64,000 bases of DNA from Cohnella candidum (GTDB lineage Bacteria; Bacillota; Bacilli; Paenibacillales; Paenibacillaceae). Position 1 is the first letter of the stretch. Every line of letters begins with the position of its first letter. Location of the stretch: the NCBI RefSeq assembly GCF_003713065.1, contig NZ_CP033433.1, forward strand, positions 4,551,501-4,615,500, read 5' to 3'. Positions 1 to 7,918 of this stretch are shown in pieces. The notes below the pieces were generated by a model, which ran no database searches, was not told where the DNA came from, and saw nothing but the letters and a program-made list of their open reading frames with translations. The translations under genes and the position numbers were made by a program.

Positions 1-1040
1 ACATGAAGATGATCGAGGGACGTAACAGACATAAGCCGCGCGAGCTGGATGACCGGTTTGGACAACGCGGTCGCCAACAGGATGGATATGGCGACGAAAA
101 TGACCGTGCCGAGCACCGCCATGACGAGAAGATATTTGAGAATTTGCTGATTGGCTCCCAGAAGTTCGTGAAGCGGGACGACCGCGGTCATCTTCCAGCC
201 GCTGATGTCGGAGGTGACATAGGAGAGCAGCCACTTTCCCTGCAGCTTCACGGTGCCGCTGCCCTGCGCGGGCAAGGATTTGACGGCTTCCGCGACCGGT
301 TGGTCGTGCAGCAAGGCGGCATCCTGCCGATACACGGCTTCTCCGTCCGGACCGGTAACGAGCAGCGCTCCGGTCGAGCCGATCCGGACGCTGGCCAGCG
401 TATCCGCGAGGAAGCGGTCGTTCAACTGCACGAAGAGGTAACCTCTCAGCGCGGAGGTATTGCTGTCGATCAGCTTGCGAACCGCGACGACCGAATCCCG
501 CACCGAAGTTTGGAATCCGCTGGTGGGGCGGAACGCCGCCTGGTTTTCGCTGAACCAAAACATCTTGAGCGGGTTGCGATCGACCGTATCGAGAATGCGG
601 CGGTAATTCGCCTCGTCCATTTGTTTGGCCCATTGGTAGGTGTTGTCGGTCGAGAGGACGATTTTGTCCGGCGTGACGAAATAGACGGCCTGAATATGGT
701 CCAGCCGGCCGCGGAACAGATCGAAATAGACCATTTGCTGAAACTTGCGGTTGGCTTCCTGCAGCTGATAGGGGGTATGCAGGGGGGAATCGAGAAAATC
801 GAGCTGCCGCTGATACAGCAGCGACCAAGTGAGACGGTCGATCTCGGTCAAATTGGCATCGAGCACCTTGCCGGTCTGCTCGACGGTTTGGGCGAGGAAT
901 TGGCTGACCTGGTCCTGGAAGATTTGGTTTTCCTTCTTGTACGTGACGAAAGTGATCACGACCATCGGAAAAATCATCAGCAAGAGAAAGATGGATAAGA
1001 GCAGCGTCCGGATGGAAATCGGCTTGGAAAAAGCATTCAT
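1..1040 (-). CDS. Sensor histidine kinase, 5' part only (runs off the window)
   Basis: Membrane sensor of the YesM-like kind, cut by the window edge. The reverse strand reads open from an ATG at 1040 to base 1 (about 346 residues). It has a hydrophobic segment at about residues 9-30, a long extracellular Cache-like region, and a second hydrophobic segment followed by ALSKPVIQLARLMS, which looks like the start of a HAMP linker. The kinase core would lie outside the window. An AAGGAGG sits 12 bases before the ATG. A YesM identity is inferred from the layout and from the two complete YesM proteins elsewhere here; a methyl-accepting chemotaxis protein cannot be excluded because the cytoplasmic part is missing. 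Confidence 0.75.
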   Translation of the reverse strand, partial: MNAFSKPISIRTLLLSIFLLLMIFPMVVITFVTYKKENQIFQDQVSQFLAQTVEQTGKVLDANLTEIDRLTWSLLYQRQLDFLDSPLHTPYQLQEANRKFQQMVYFDLFRGRLDHIQAVYFVTPDKIVLSTDNTYQWAKQMDEANYRRILDTVDRNPLKMFWFSENQAAFRPTSGFQTSVRDSVVAVRKLIDSNTSALRGYLFVQLNDRFLADTLASVRIGSTGALLVTGPDGEAVYRQDAALLHDQPVAEAVKSLPAQGSGTVKLQGKWLLSYVTSDISGWKMTAVVPLHELLGANQQILKYLLVMAVLGTVIFVAISILLATALSKPVIQLARLMSVTSLDHLH

Positions 1041-1134
1041 CGCGTTCAATGTCCTCCTTAGACGGTTCAAGAACGCACCAAGCAATCGTTTTCAAATTGT
1101 TCAAACCAAATCTTATGGTTCAATCCAGATGCTG

Positions 1135-2100
1135 TCAATCCATCGCGATGACGACGTTCCCCTTCTTCCGCCCCGTTTCTACGTAGCGGTGGGCTTCCGC
1201 GATCCGCTCCAGCGGGTAGCGACGGTCGATCACCGGCCGGAGTTGGCCGGACTCGGCGAGTTCGCGGAGGAAATCGAGGTTCTGTTGATTTTGTTTTAAA
1301 CCCGCGGTAACGAACTTTGCTTTCTTGCCGCCGCCGATTGCGGTCATGAGCATGCTCAGCATCAAGCCAGCAGAGGGAACTGTCGAGAGGTAAACGCCTG
1401 CCGGTGCCAACACGTCCTTGCAGCGAGAGTATGAGCTTTTGCCGACCGCGTCGAAAATGACGTCATAAGTCTCGCCGGTGCGCGTAAAGTCGGTTTGGGT
1501 GTAATCGATCACGCGGTCGGCGCCTAAGGAGCGAACCAGCTCCACGTTCGCGGCGCTGCACACGCCGGTGACATCCGCGCCGTAATACTTGGCCAGTTGC
1601 ACCGCATAAGCGCCTACGGATCCGGAAGCCCCGTTGACGAGAACTTTTTGTCCGCTCTTGATTTTGGCGGCATCCCGCAGGAAAACGAGGGAAGTCAGGG
1701 CCCCGTCGCAAATGCCGGCGGCCTCTTCGTCCGTCATATTGGCGGGTTTGGGAGCGAGCGGGGCAGTCTCGGGCAGGCAGACGTATTCGGCGTGGGCGCC
1801 GAAGCTTTTCGGGCTGATTCCGTAAACCTGGTCTCCTGCTTGGAAGCCTTTCACCTCGCGGCCGATCTCCTCGATCTCTCCGGAAAGTTCGACCCCAAGG
1901 ATTCGGTTCCGGGGCCTGAAGAGGCCGTAAACGAAACGGACCATGAAGGGATCGGCCCGGCGGAAGGAGCAATCCGCGGGCGTGACGACGGCTGCACGGA
2001 TCCGGATCCGAACTTCGTTGTCTTTGGGGGTCGGCTTCTCGACGTTTTGGAGTTCAAGGACTTCGGGCGAACCATATTGGGTGTACACGATAGCTTTCAT
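1135..2100 (-). CDS. NAD(P)-dependent alcohol dehydrogenase / quinone oxidoreductase-like protein
   Basis: Cytosolic medium-chain dehydrogenase/reductase of 321 residues. It has an N-terminal GroES-like domain (MKAIVYTQYG start, GVELSGEIEEIG) and a Rossmann domain with the nucleotide-binding stretch GASGSVGAYAVQLAK. The structural and catalytic zinc cysteines of true alcohol dehydrogenases are not evident, so an NADPH:quinone-reductase-like role is more likely. The ATG at 2100 follows AGGGAGG at good spacing; an in-frame upstream start would lack one. It is divergent from the esterase at 2261, and a 20-bp dyad lies between them. The substrate cannot be told. Confidence 0.85.
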   Translation of the reverse strand: MKAIVYTQYGSPEVLELQNVEKPTPKDNEVRIRIRAAVVTPADCSFRRADPFMVRFVYGLFRPRNRILGVELSGEIEEIGREVKGFQAGDQVYGISPKSFGAHAEYVCLPETAPLAPKPANMTDEEAAGICDGALTSLVFLRDAAKIKSGQKVLVNGASGSVGAYAVQLAKYYGADVTGVCSAANVELVRSLGADRVIDYTQTDFTRTGETYDVIFDAVGKSSYSRCKDVLAPAGVYLSTVPSAGLMLSMLMTAIGGGKKAKFVTAGLKQNQQNLDFLRELAESGQLRPVIDRRYPLERIAEAHRYVETGRKKGNVVIAMD

Positions 2101-2158
2101 GTGCGGCCTCCCTAGTAGGTAAACTTTGATGAACATAATGTAATATATATCATTCCTA

Positions 2159-2178
2159 ATGTAAAGTATAATTTACAT
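2159..2178. promoter_or_regulatory. Dyad-symmetric putative operator between divergent genes
   Basis: ATGTAAA and TTTACAT form perfect 7-bp arms around a 6-bp AT-rich centre in the 160-bp gap between the oxidoreductase and the esterase. A second AT-rich quasi-palindrome (AATG...CATT, about 2137-2154) lies next to it. This looks like a regulator binding site, but no regulator gene is adjacent. Confidence 0.4.
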
Positions 2179-2260
2179 AACAAACGACGAAAATTATTTC
2201 TGGTGGACCGCCGCGCGGGAAGCTTATGATGGGAATAGCACGAGTTACGGAGGGAGCGCC

Positions 2261-3385
2261 ATGAAAGCTAACGATAACCTGCGAACGTATGCATTAACCG
2301 ATATTGCTCACATGAAAGTGCATGGCCGGACGAACGGAGGCTTGTCTCTATTGCCGTTGTTTTGGACGGGAAGCGGGGTCGAATTCAACGCGAAAGGCTC
2401 CGAGCTCTGGATCGAAATAGAAGCCGATTATGACCGGTACGAGCCCTGGATCGTCATCCTGATCAACTCCGTTCCCGTCAGCAGGCAGATGCTGACCGCG
2501 GGCCGTTACTGGGTTTGCTTATTCCGCGGCATGAATCCGGATGAGGTCAAGAATGTCCGTGTCGTAAGGGAACTGCAGGCCATGAGCGCGGATCCCGGCA
2601 ACTCGCTGCTGATCCATGCGTTGAAGTTCGACGGGGAGTTCGCGCCGATTGCGGACAAGCCCTACAAAATCGAGTTCATCGGCGACAGCATCACTTCGGG
2701 GGAAGGAACGGTCGGCGCCAAAGCGGAGGAAGATTGGATCCCGATGTGGTTCGGCGCGGTCCGCAACTATACGTATTTGACGGCCGAGGCGGTGGGTGCG
2801 GAATACCGGGTGCTTTCCCAGAGCGGGTGGGGCGTCCTGACGAGCTGGGACAATAATCCGAGGAACAATTTGCCGGATTACTACGAGAAGGTTTGCGGCC
2901 TGTTGACCGGCGACAAAAATGCGGCTCTGGGCGCGTTCGACGATTACGATTTCGGATCCTGGCAGCCGGATGTCGTGGTCGTGAATTTGGGGACCAACGA
3001 CGGGTCCGCGTTTCAGACGCCGGAGTGGAAGGACGAGGCCACCGGCGAAAGCCATAAGCAGCGGCTGAACGAAGACGGCAGCTACCATGAAGAAGATTTG
3101 AAAGCTTTCGAGACGGCCGTCCGGCGTTTTCTTGCGAAGATCCGAAAGTATAATCCGAACGCGCGGATCGTGTGGGTTTACGGCATGCTGGGCATCCCGA
3201 TGATGCCGGCGATCTACCGTGCCGTGGACGAGTATAAGAGAATGACGGGCGACGGTAACGTGTCCGTATTCCAGTTGCCGAATACGACTGCCGAAACGAT
3301 GGGATCGCGGACGCACCCTGGCGTTCTCGCGCATGAAAAAGCGGCAGAAGAGCTGGCGCGGTATATTCAGGAGTTACTGCGGTAG
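2261..3385 (+). CDS. SGNH/GDSL-type esterase (CE2-like architecture)
   Basis: Predicted carbohydrate esterase of 374 residues. An N-terminal beta-rich domain (about 1-130) precedes an SGNH hydrolase domain. Block I is IEFIGDSITSGEG with the likely nucleophile Ser143, block III is NLGTNDGS, and block V is near the C-terminus in SRTHPGVLAHE, which supplies the His. This two-domain order is that of CE2 acetyl-xylan esterases. No signal peptide is visible, so it may act in the cytosol on imported oligosaccharides. An SD (GGAGGGAG) precedes the ATG. It is followed by a small membrane protein and the amidotransferase/CBM9 fusion. The substrate is inferred from the family only. Confidence 0.85.
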   Translation: MKANDNLRTYALTDIAHMKVHGRTNGGLSLLPLFWTGSGVEFNAKGSELWIEIEADYDRYEPWIVILINSVPVSRQMLTAGRYWVCLFRGMNPDEVKNVRVVRELQAMSADPGNSLLIHALKFDGEFAPIADKPYKIEFIGDSITSGEGTVGAKAEEDWIPMWFGAVRNYTYLTAEAVGAEYRVLSQSGWGVLTSWDNNPRNNLPDYYEKVCGLLTGDKNAALGAFDDYDFGSWQPDVVVVNLGTNDGSAFQTPEWKDEATGESHKQRLNEDGSYHEEDLKAFETAVRRFLAKIRKYNPNARIVWVYGMLGIPMMPAIYRAVDEYKRMTGDGNVSVFQLPNTTAETMGSRTHPGVLAHEKAAEELARYIQELLR

Positions 3386-3432
3386 GTTATGATGCTTTGG
3401 AGAGGAAAAAACCGGAAGGGTTGAATAACGCC

Positions 3433-3726
3433 ATGCAACGGATTCGTTTTTTCTACAAAATGTTTCTGAGAGAACCGCTATGGTTCAAGGTGCTCGGTAT
3501 TGTCTCCTTAGTCCTATCCATCCTGCTGAGCGGCTCACTCGTTTCGGACAGTGAATATGCTCAAAGCGCAGCCAAACTGGCCGCGGCGGTCTTCTTCGGT
3601 ACGTGGGCGGTGAAAATGCGGAGGAATCAGCAGTTATTGATCGTGTTCAGCATCGTGGCCGCGCTATGTATCTACTTATCTTGGGATCATTTTCATATCG
3701 CGCAGCAAGAGGGGATGACGGAATGA
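3433..3726 (+). CDS. Small membrane protein, unknown function
   Basis: 97-residue protein with hydrophobic segments at about residues 15-35, 40-57 and 64-80. No family is recognised. The ATG at 3433 lies 12 bases after GGAAGGG; an in-frame TTG at 3397 would add 12 polar residues. The stop codon overlaps the next start (ATGA), so it is probably translationally coupled to the amidotransferase-like gene. Confidence 0.6.
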   Translation: MQRIRFFYKMFLREPLWFKVLGIVSLVLSILLSGSLVSDSEYAQSAAKLAAAVFFGTWAVKMRRNQQLLIVFSIVAALCIYLSWDHFHIAQQEGMTE

Positions 3727-5015
3727 TCCGTTTCGGTTTGATCGGAGACTACGACCCGGAAGTGAAAGCCCACAGAGCCATCCCGGTCGCCCTGCAGTTG
3801 GCGGCGGAAGAGCTTGGCGTCGAGATCGCTTATGACTGGATCGCGACGCCGACGCTGGAACAAGACCATGAACGGAAGCTCGCCGATTATCAAGCGATCT
3901 GGACGGTCCCCGCGAGTCCGTATGCGAGCATGCAGGGCGCCTTGAACGGGATCCGTTACGCGCGGGAGCGGGGAATCCCCTTCCTCGGTACCTGCGGCGG
4001 ATTCCAGCATATGGTCATCGAATATGCGAGGAACGTGTTGGGGCTGTCGGAAGCGGATCACGCGGAGGAGAATCCCGCGGCGTCCATGCTGCTTGTCGCA
4101 CCTTTGACTTGCACGGTAAGCGAAACGACGAACACGTTCCGATTGGCAGCGGGTTCGCGGGTTGCCCGTATCTATGGTGCCGAGGAGACTACGGAGCAAT
4201 ATGGGACCTGTAATTACGGACTCAACCCGGAGTTCTCCCCGCTTTTGGAGAAGGGCGGATTACGGGTCGTCGGCGTGGATCCCGACGGGGAGACCCGGAT
4301 CATGGAACTGGAAAGCCACCCTTTCTACGTCGGGGCTTTGTTCCAGCCGGAGCGCTCGGCTTTCCGGAACGTCGTGCATCCCTTAATCAGGGCGTATGTT
4401 CAGACGGCCGCCGGCCACGATTTTCGATACGAATGCCTTTATGTCCAAGAGGCGTCGGAAAACCCCTGGTCTTTGCCGCAGGCTGTTCTCCTTCGCGATA
4501 CCGTAACGGGTGAAGTCCCGAGACTTCAAACCGAGGCGAAAGCGTATTGGGATGATCAAGCCCTCTATGTCCGCTTCGATTGCGAAGAAGATTATATCGT
4601 GGCGACCATGAACAACCGGGACGACCCTCTGTACGAGGAGGACGTCGTCGAAATTTTCATCGACCCGACAGGGGAAGGCAAGCGGTATTTCGAATTCGAG
4701 GTCAGTCCGCGGAACGTGGTATTCGACGCGATCATACACCGGGATCCGGACGGCCGATTGCAGATCGACACGGCGTGGAATGCGGAAAATCTGGAGACCC
4801 GCGTAACCCAGCACTCGGGAAAATGGTCTTATGAAATTACGATCCCTTTTGACGCGCTGGGCTTCAAGCCTGCTCCGGGTACGGTGTGGCGTTGGAACTT
4901 ATACCGGATCGATGCCGAGCAGGACGGAAACCGCCAATACTGGGCATGGTCTCCGACGGGGCGGGTCAACTTCCATGTACCTCAGGCGTTTGGGGAATTG
5001 ATGTTCCTGCCTTGA
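3723..5015 (+). CDS. CTP-synthase-C-terminal-like glutamine amidotransferase fused to a CBM9-like domain
   Basis: 430 residues in two parts. Residues 1-235 are a class-I amidotransferase fold of the type called CTP synthase C-terminal region-related: the nucleophile elbow is GTCGGFQH with Cys91, and the terminal motif reads FQPE (Gln208, Glu210) where true CTP synthases have FHPE. Residues about 245-430 resemble a family-9 carbohydrate-binding module (KAYWDDQALYVRFDCEED, DVVEIFIDP, IPFDALGF, YWAWSPTG). There is no signal peptide and no synthetase domain. The start overlaps the stop of the upstream membrane protein. A complete Cys-His-Glu triad is not seen, so amidase activity is doubtful; a ligand-binding or altered hydrolase role is equally possible. 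Confidence 0.8.
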   Translation: MIRFGLIGDYDPEVKAHRAIPVALQLAAEELGVEIAYDWIATPTLEQDHERKLADYQAIWTVPASPYASMQGALNGIRYARERGIPFLGTCGGFQHMVIEYARNVLGLSEADHAEENPAASMLLVAPLTCTVSETTNTFRLAAGSRVARIYGAEETTEQYGTCNYGLNPEFSPLLEKGGLRVVGVDPDGETRIMELESHPFYVGALFQPERSAFRNVVHPLIRAYVQTAAGHDFRYECLYVQEASENPWSLPQAVLLRDTVTGEVPRLQTEAKAYWDDQALYVRFDCEEDYIVATMNNRDDPLYEEDVVEIFIDPTGEGKRYFEFEVSPRNVVFDAIIHRDPDGRLQIDTAWNAENLETRVTQHSGKWSYEITIPFDALGFKPAPGTVWRWNLYRIDAEQDGNRQYWAWSPTGRVNFHVPQAFGELMFLP

Positions 5016-5029
5016 TCTATCAACATTTC

Positions 5030-5060
5030 AGACTCCGGAGCTCTGCTCCGGGTCTTTTTT
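5030..5060 (+). terminator. Rho-independent terminator
   Basis: GC-rich hairpin (GACTCCGGAG / CTCCGGGTC with one bulged T) followed by six T. It lies 15 bases after the stop of the CBM9 fusion gene. Confidence 0.85.
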
Positions 5061-5117
5061 ATTGCGGCACATACGGCTCCCATCCATAATAAATTCAATA
5101 GGAGAGGAGTGGCGGGG

Positions 5118-5645
5118 ATGCATTTCGATTTGGGAGAAGCGATTGAAGTTTTGGAACGCACGCCGGGAACACTGGCGTATTTTCTGACGGGTTTATCGGA
5201 TGGATGGCTGCTCTGCGATGAAGGCGAGGGAACGTGGAATGTCACGCAGGTCATCGAGCATCTCATCGAAGGAGAGAAAACGAACTGGATTCCGCGGCTG
5301 CAAATCCTTTTGCGGGAAGGGGAAAACGCCGTATTTACTCCGTTCGTGCGTCTTCCATCCGAGGATTCCAGCCACGATAGGCCAATCCGGCAGAAACTGT
5401 CGGAATTCAAAGCCCTGAGACTCGAAAATATCGCCCGACTGAAAACGCTCATCCATACCGACGCGCAGCTTGAGTTGACCGGTTCCCATCCGGCATTCGG
5501 GACAGTAAAGGCAAGGGAGCTGCTCTCCACTTGGGTCGTTCACGATTTCACGCATCTGGCCCAAATCGCGCGAGTCATGGCGAAGAGATATGGGGAGGAC
5601 GTCGGTCCCTGGACGGCATATTTAGGAATCTTGAAAAACCGATAG
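5118..5645 (+). CDS. DinB family protein
   Basis: 175-residue four-helix DinB/YfiT-like protein. The metal-ligand histidines typical of the family appear in VIEHLIEGEK and in HDFTHLAQIARVMAKRYG near the C-terminus. Members are metal-dependent enzymes, often thiol transferases (bacillithiol-linked in Firmicutes), but the substrate here is unknown. The ATG at 5118 follows GGAGAGGAG at 8 bases; the in-frame GTG at 5109 overlaps that SD and is less likely. Confidence 0.85.
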   Translation: MHFDLGEAIEVLERTPGTLAYFLTGLSDGWLLCDEGEGTWNVTQVIEHLIEGEKTNWIPRLQILLREGENAVFTPFVRLPSEDSSHDRPIRQKLSEFKALRLENIARLKTLIHTDAQLELTGSHPAFGTVKARELLSTWVVHDFTHLAQIARVMAKRYGEDVGPWTAYLGILKNR

Positions 5646-5715
5646 GAAATCCGATACGGCTACCGAATTCATATAAAGAGAGAGGCACCTAGGAAAGAGC
5701 ATTGGAGAGAACTCG

Positions 5716-6600
5716 ATGAAAACGTTCAAGAAAGTCTATGTCGAAATCACCAGCGTCTGCAATCTCGCATGCAGCTTCTGTCCGCCGACGGAGCGCAAGG
5801 CGAATTTCATCAAGCTGGAAACTTTTAACCATATATTGGAGCAGGTCAAACCCCACACCAAACACATCTACCTTCACGTGAAAGGGGAGCCGCTGCTCCA
5901 TCCGAAAATCGACGAATTGCTGGACGCCGCGCACGCCAAGGGGCTGACGGTGAACATCACGACGAACGGCACGCTGATCCGCAAGAACTGGCATAAGATC
6001 CTCGGCAAACCCGCCCTGCGCCAAATGAACTTTTCGCTCCATAGCTTCGACGGGCATGAAGGGTCAGAGAATCGTGAGGGCTATTTGCGCGAGATCCTGG
6101 ACTTCGTTCGTGAAGCGGAGCCGCACAAGGTCATTTTCTCATTCCGGCTCTGGAATTTGACCCAGGACAACATGACGAATCTTGAACGCCAAAGGAATCG
6201 GGAGACTCTCGAAGTCCTTGAGCGAGAGTTCGGCCTGGATTATAAAATCGAAGAGAAAGTCACGCCCGGCAGCGGATTGAAAGTCGCCGAGCGGGTATAT
6301 CTTAATCAAGACTACGAGTTCCAATGGCCGAGCCTGCACGCGCCCGAGGACGACGGAGTCGGCTTCTGCCATGGTCTCCGCAGCCAAGCCGCGATCCTGG
6401 TGGACGGTACGGTCGTGCCTTGCTGTCTCGATGGGGAAGGCGTGATCAACCTCGGGAACGTGCATCAGACCCCATTTTCGGAAATCGTCGAAAGCGAGCG
6501 CGCGAACAATCTGTTCTACGGTTTCTCCAGGCGGAAGGCCGTGGAAGAGTTGTGCCGCAAGTGCGGTTACCGGAAAAGGTTTAATTTGGAACAAGCCTGA
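5716..6600 (+). CDS. Radical SAM protein with SPASM-like C-terminus
   Basis: 294 residues. The radical-SAM [4Fe-4S] motif is Cys15-x3-Cys19-x2-Cys22 (CNLACSFC), followed by the GEPLLHP loop. The C-terminal region carries further cysteines (GFCHGL, VVPCCLDGEG, LCRKCGY), the pattern of a SPASM or twitch auxiliary-cluster domain that gives access to peptide or carbohydrate substrates. No precursor peptide gene is adjacent. GGAGAG precedes the ATG. The reaction cannot be assigned. Confidence 0.85.
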   Translation: MKTFKKVYVEITSVCNLACSFCPPTERKANFIKLETFNHILEQVKPHTKHIYLHVKGEPLLHPKIDELLDAAHAKGLTVNITTNGTLIRKNWHKILGKPALRQMNFSLHSFDGHEGSENREGYLREILDFVREAEPHKVIFSFRLWNLTQDNMTNLERQRNRETLEVLEREFGLDYKIEEKVTPGSGLKVAERVYLNQDYEFQWPSLHAPEDDGVGFCHGLRSQAAILVDGTVVPCCLDGEGVINLGNVHQTPFSEIVESERANNLFYGFSRRKAVEELCRKCGYRKRFNLEQA

Positions 6601-6608
6601 CGTATAAT
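6580..6608 (+). promoter_or_regulatory. Putative sigma-A promoter for the GGDEF gene
   Basis: TTTAAT, a 17-bp spacer and a perfect TATAAT (6603-6608) straddle the end of the radical-SAM gene, 35 bp before the GGDEF start codon. Confidence 0.5.
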
Positions 6609-6642
6609 CGAAAGACATCAGCGGTTCAAGGGGAGTGACCCT

Positions 6643-7773
6643 ATGTATTCCCAATATTCCAAGTATTTTCTGAACATCGTAGACTATCATCAATGGAACC
6701 GCAAAATCATGCACGCCTACTGGCTCGTGTTCGGAGGCACTTTATTCGCCTTTGCGCTGATCAGCCTGTTCGCCCGGGAACCCGGTGTCGGTGCGTGGCA
6801 TTCCCTGCTGCACGGGTGCTTGATCCCCTCCGCGATCATCGCGGCGATGCTGGGGGTGACTGAATGGAACCTTCGTTCCGGCTCGGACCTCCGGCATTAT
6901 TTCATGTTATCCTCGGGTACCGTTTTTTCGATCGTGATCGTGAATACGCTTCCAGACATTCCCGGCATCGAGATGGTGTTCCTGCCGCCTCTGTTCGGTG
7001 CCCTGACCTTTTACGACATGAGGAAGCTCTATTATTCTTTCGCCATGAACCTGGCGTCGTTCCTCGCTCTCTATTTCTTGAATCCGGTAATTCACGACAG
7101 AATCGGCACGGCGGAGCTGCTGGTCACGCTCTTCGCCCTGATCAACAGCCTGATCATCGTGCTGAGCCTGATGTCACGGGTCGTCGCCTTGCAGCAGGCG
7201 CTGCTGAATTCGACGGAACACAAGCAGGAGCTGTTGGTCCAGAACACGTTGATGGAGAGGCTGTCCAAGACCGACGCGCTGACGGACCTGTACAATCACA
7301 AAACGTTCCACGAATATTTGGCGCAATTGCTGGAACAGACGAACACGACGTCTTTCGCCGTGAATTTGGCCCTGGTGGACATCGACAATTTCAAAAAAAT
7401 CAACGATACCTTCGGGCATTGGGCCGGCGACCAAGTGCTGAAGCGGATCGCCGCGACGATGCGAAGCCATTTGGCCGACGGAGACTTCGCGTTCCGGTAC
7501 GGCGGCGAGGAGTTCGCGGTCCTGTTTACGGATAAGCCCCTCGACCAAACCCGTGCGGTGCTCGAACGGATCCGCAAGGAAGTCGAGGGCATCGTGCATG
7601 AGGAGCTGCACGGCGGTAACGTGACTGTCAGCATCGGTCTCCAAGGCTATCGGCAAGAGATGGGCAGGGAGCGTTTCTTCAAAATGGCGGATGCGTGCTT
7701 GTACGAAGCCAAGCGGAACGGTAAAAACCGCATCATTGACGATATCCTCCTCCCGGAAGCCGCAGGATCATAG
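6643..7773 (+). CDS. Membrane-anchored diguanylate cyclase (GGDEF)
   Basis: 376 residues. The first about 180 residues form some six hydrophobic segments with no recognisable sensory family, then a short linker and a GGDEF domain (about 205-365). The active-site signature GGEEF is at 287-291 and the metal-binding aspartate is in ALVDIDNFKKIND. It should make c-di-GMP from two GTP at the membrane. The RxxD inhibitory I-site upstream of the active site is absent (Ala at the Arg position, ADGD), so product inhibition may be missing. It has its own promoter and terminator. Confidence 0.9.
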   Translation: MYSQYSKYFLNIVDYHQWNRKIMHAYWLVFGGTLFAFALISLFAREPGVGAWHSLLHGCLIPSAIIAAMLGVTEWNLRSGSDLRHYFMLSSGTVFSIVIVNTLPDIPGIEMVFLPPLFGALTFYDMRKLYYSFAMNLASFLALYFLNPVIHDRIGTAELLVTLFALINSLIIVLSLMSRVVALQQALLNSTEHKQELLVQNTLMERLSKTDALTDLYNHKTFHEYLAQLLEQTNTTSFAVNLALVDIDNFKKINDTFGHWAGDQVLKRIAATMRSHLADGDFAFRYGGEEFAVLFTDKPLDQTRAVLERIRKEVEGIVHEELHGGNVTVSIGLQGYRQEMGRERFFKMADACLYEAKRNGKNRIIDDILLPEAAGS

Positions 7774-7777
7774 AGGA

Positions 7778-7812
7778 AGCCCCCGTTCTTCAACAGGACG
7801 GGGGCTTTTTGC
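7778..7812 (+). terminator. Rho-independent terminator
   Basis: Perfect AGCCCCCGT / ACGGGGGCT stem and a T run, directly after the GGDEF gene. Confidence 0.9.
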
Positions 7813-7918
7813 AATAGAAAAACATGCCTGCAAGATTCCTGTTGTGCCTGCACCTAAGAGAGCCTAGAATTAGAAATCGATCAGGCATCGTTTTTCAACG
7901 GAAAGAAGGGAACATGAA

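Noticed and set aside
3603..3722. Upstream extension of the amidotransferase/CBM9 protein
   Set aside because: It overlaps the small membrane protein gene; the ATGA-coupled start at 3723 gives the family-typical N-terminus.
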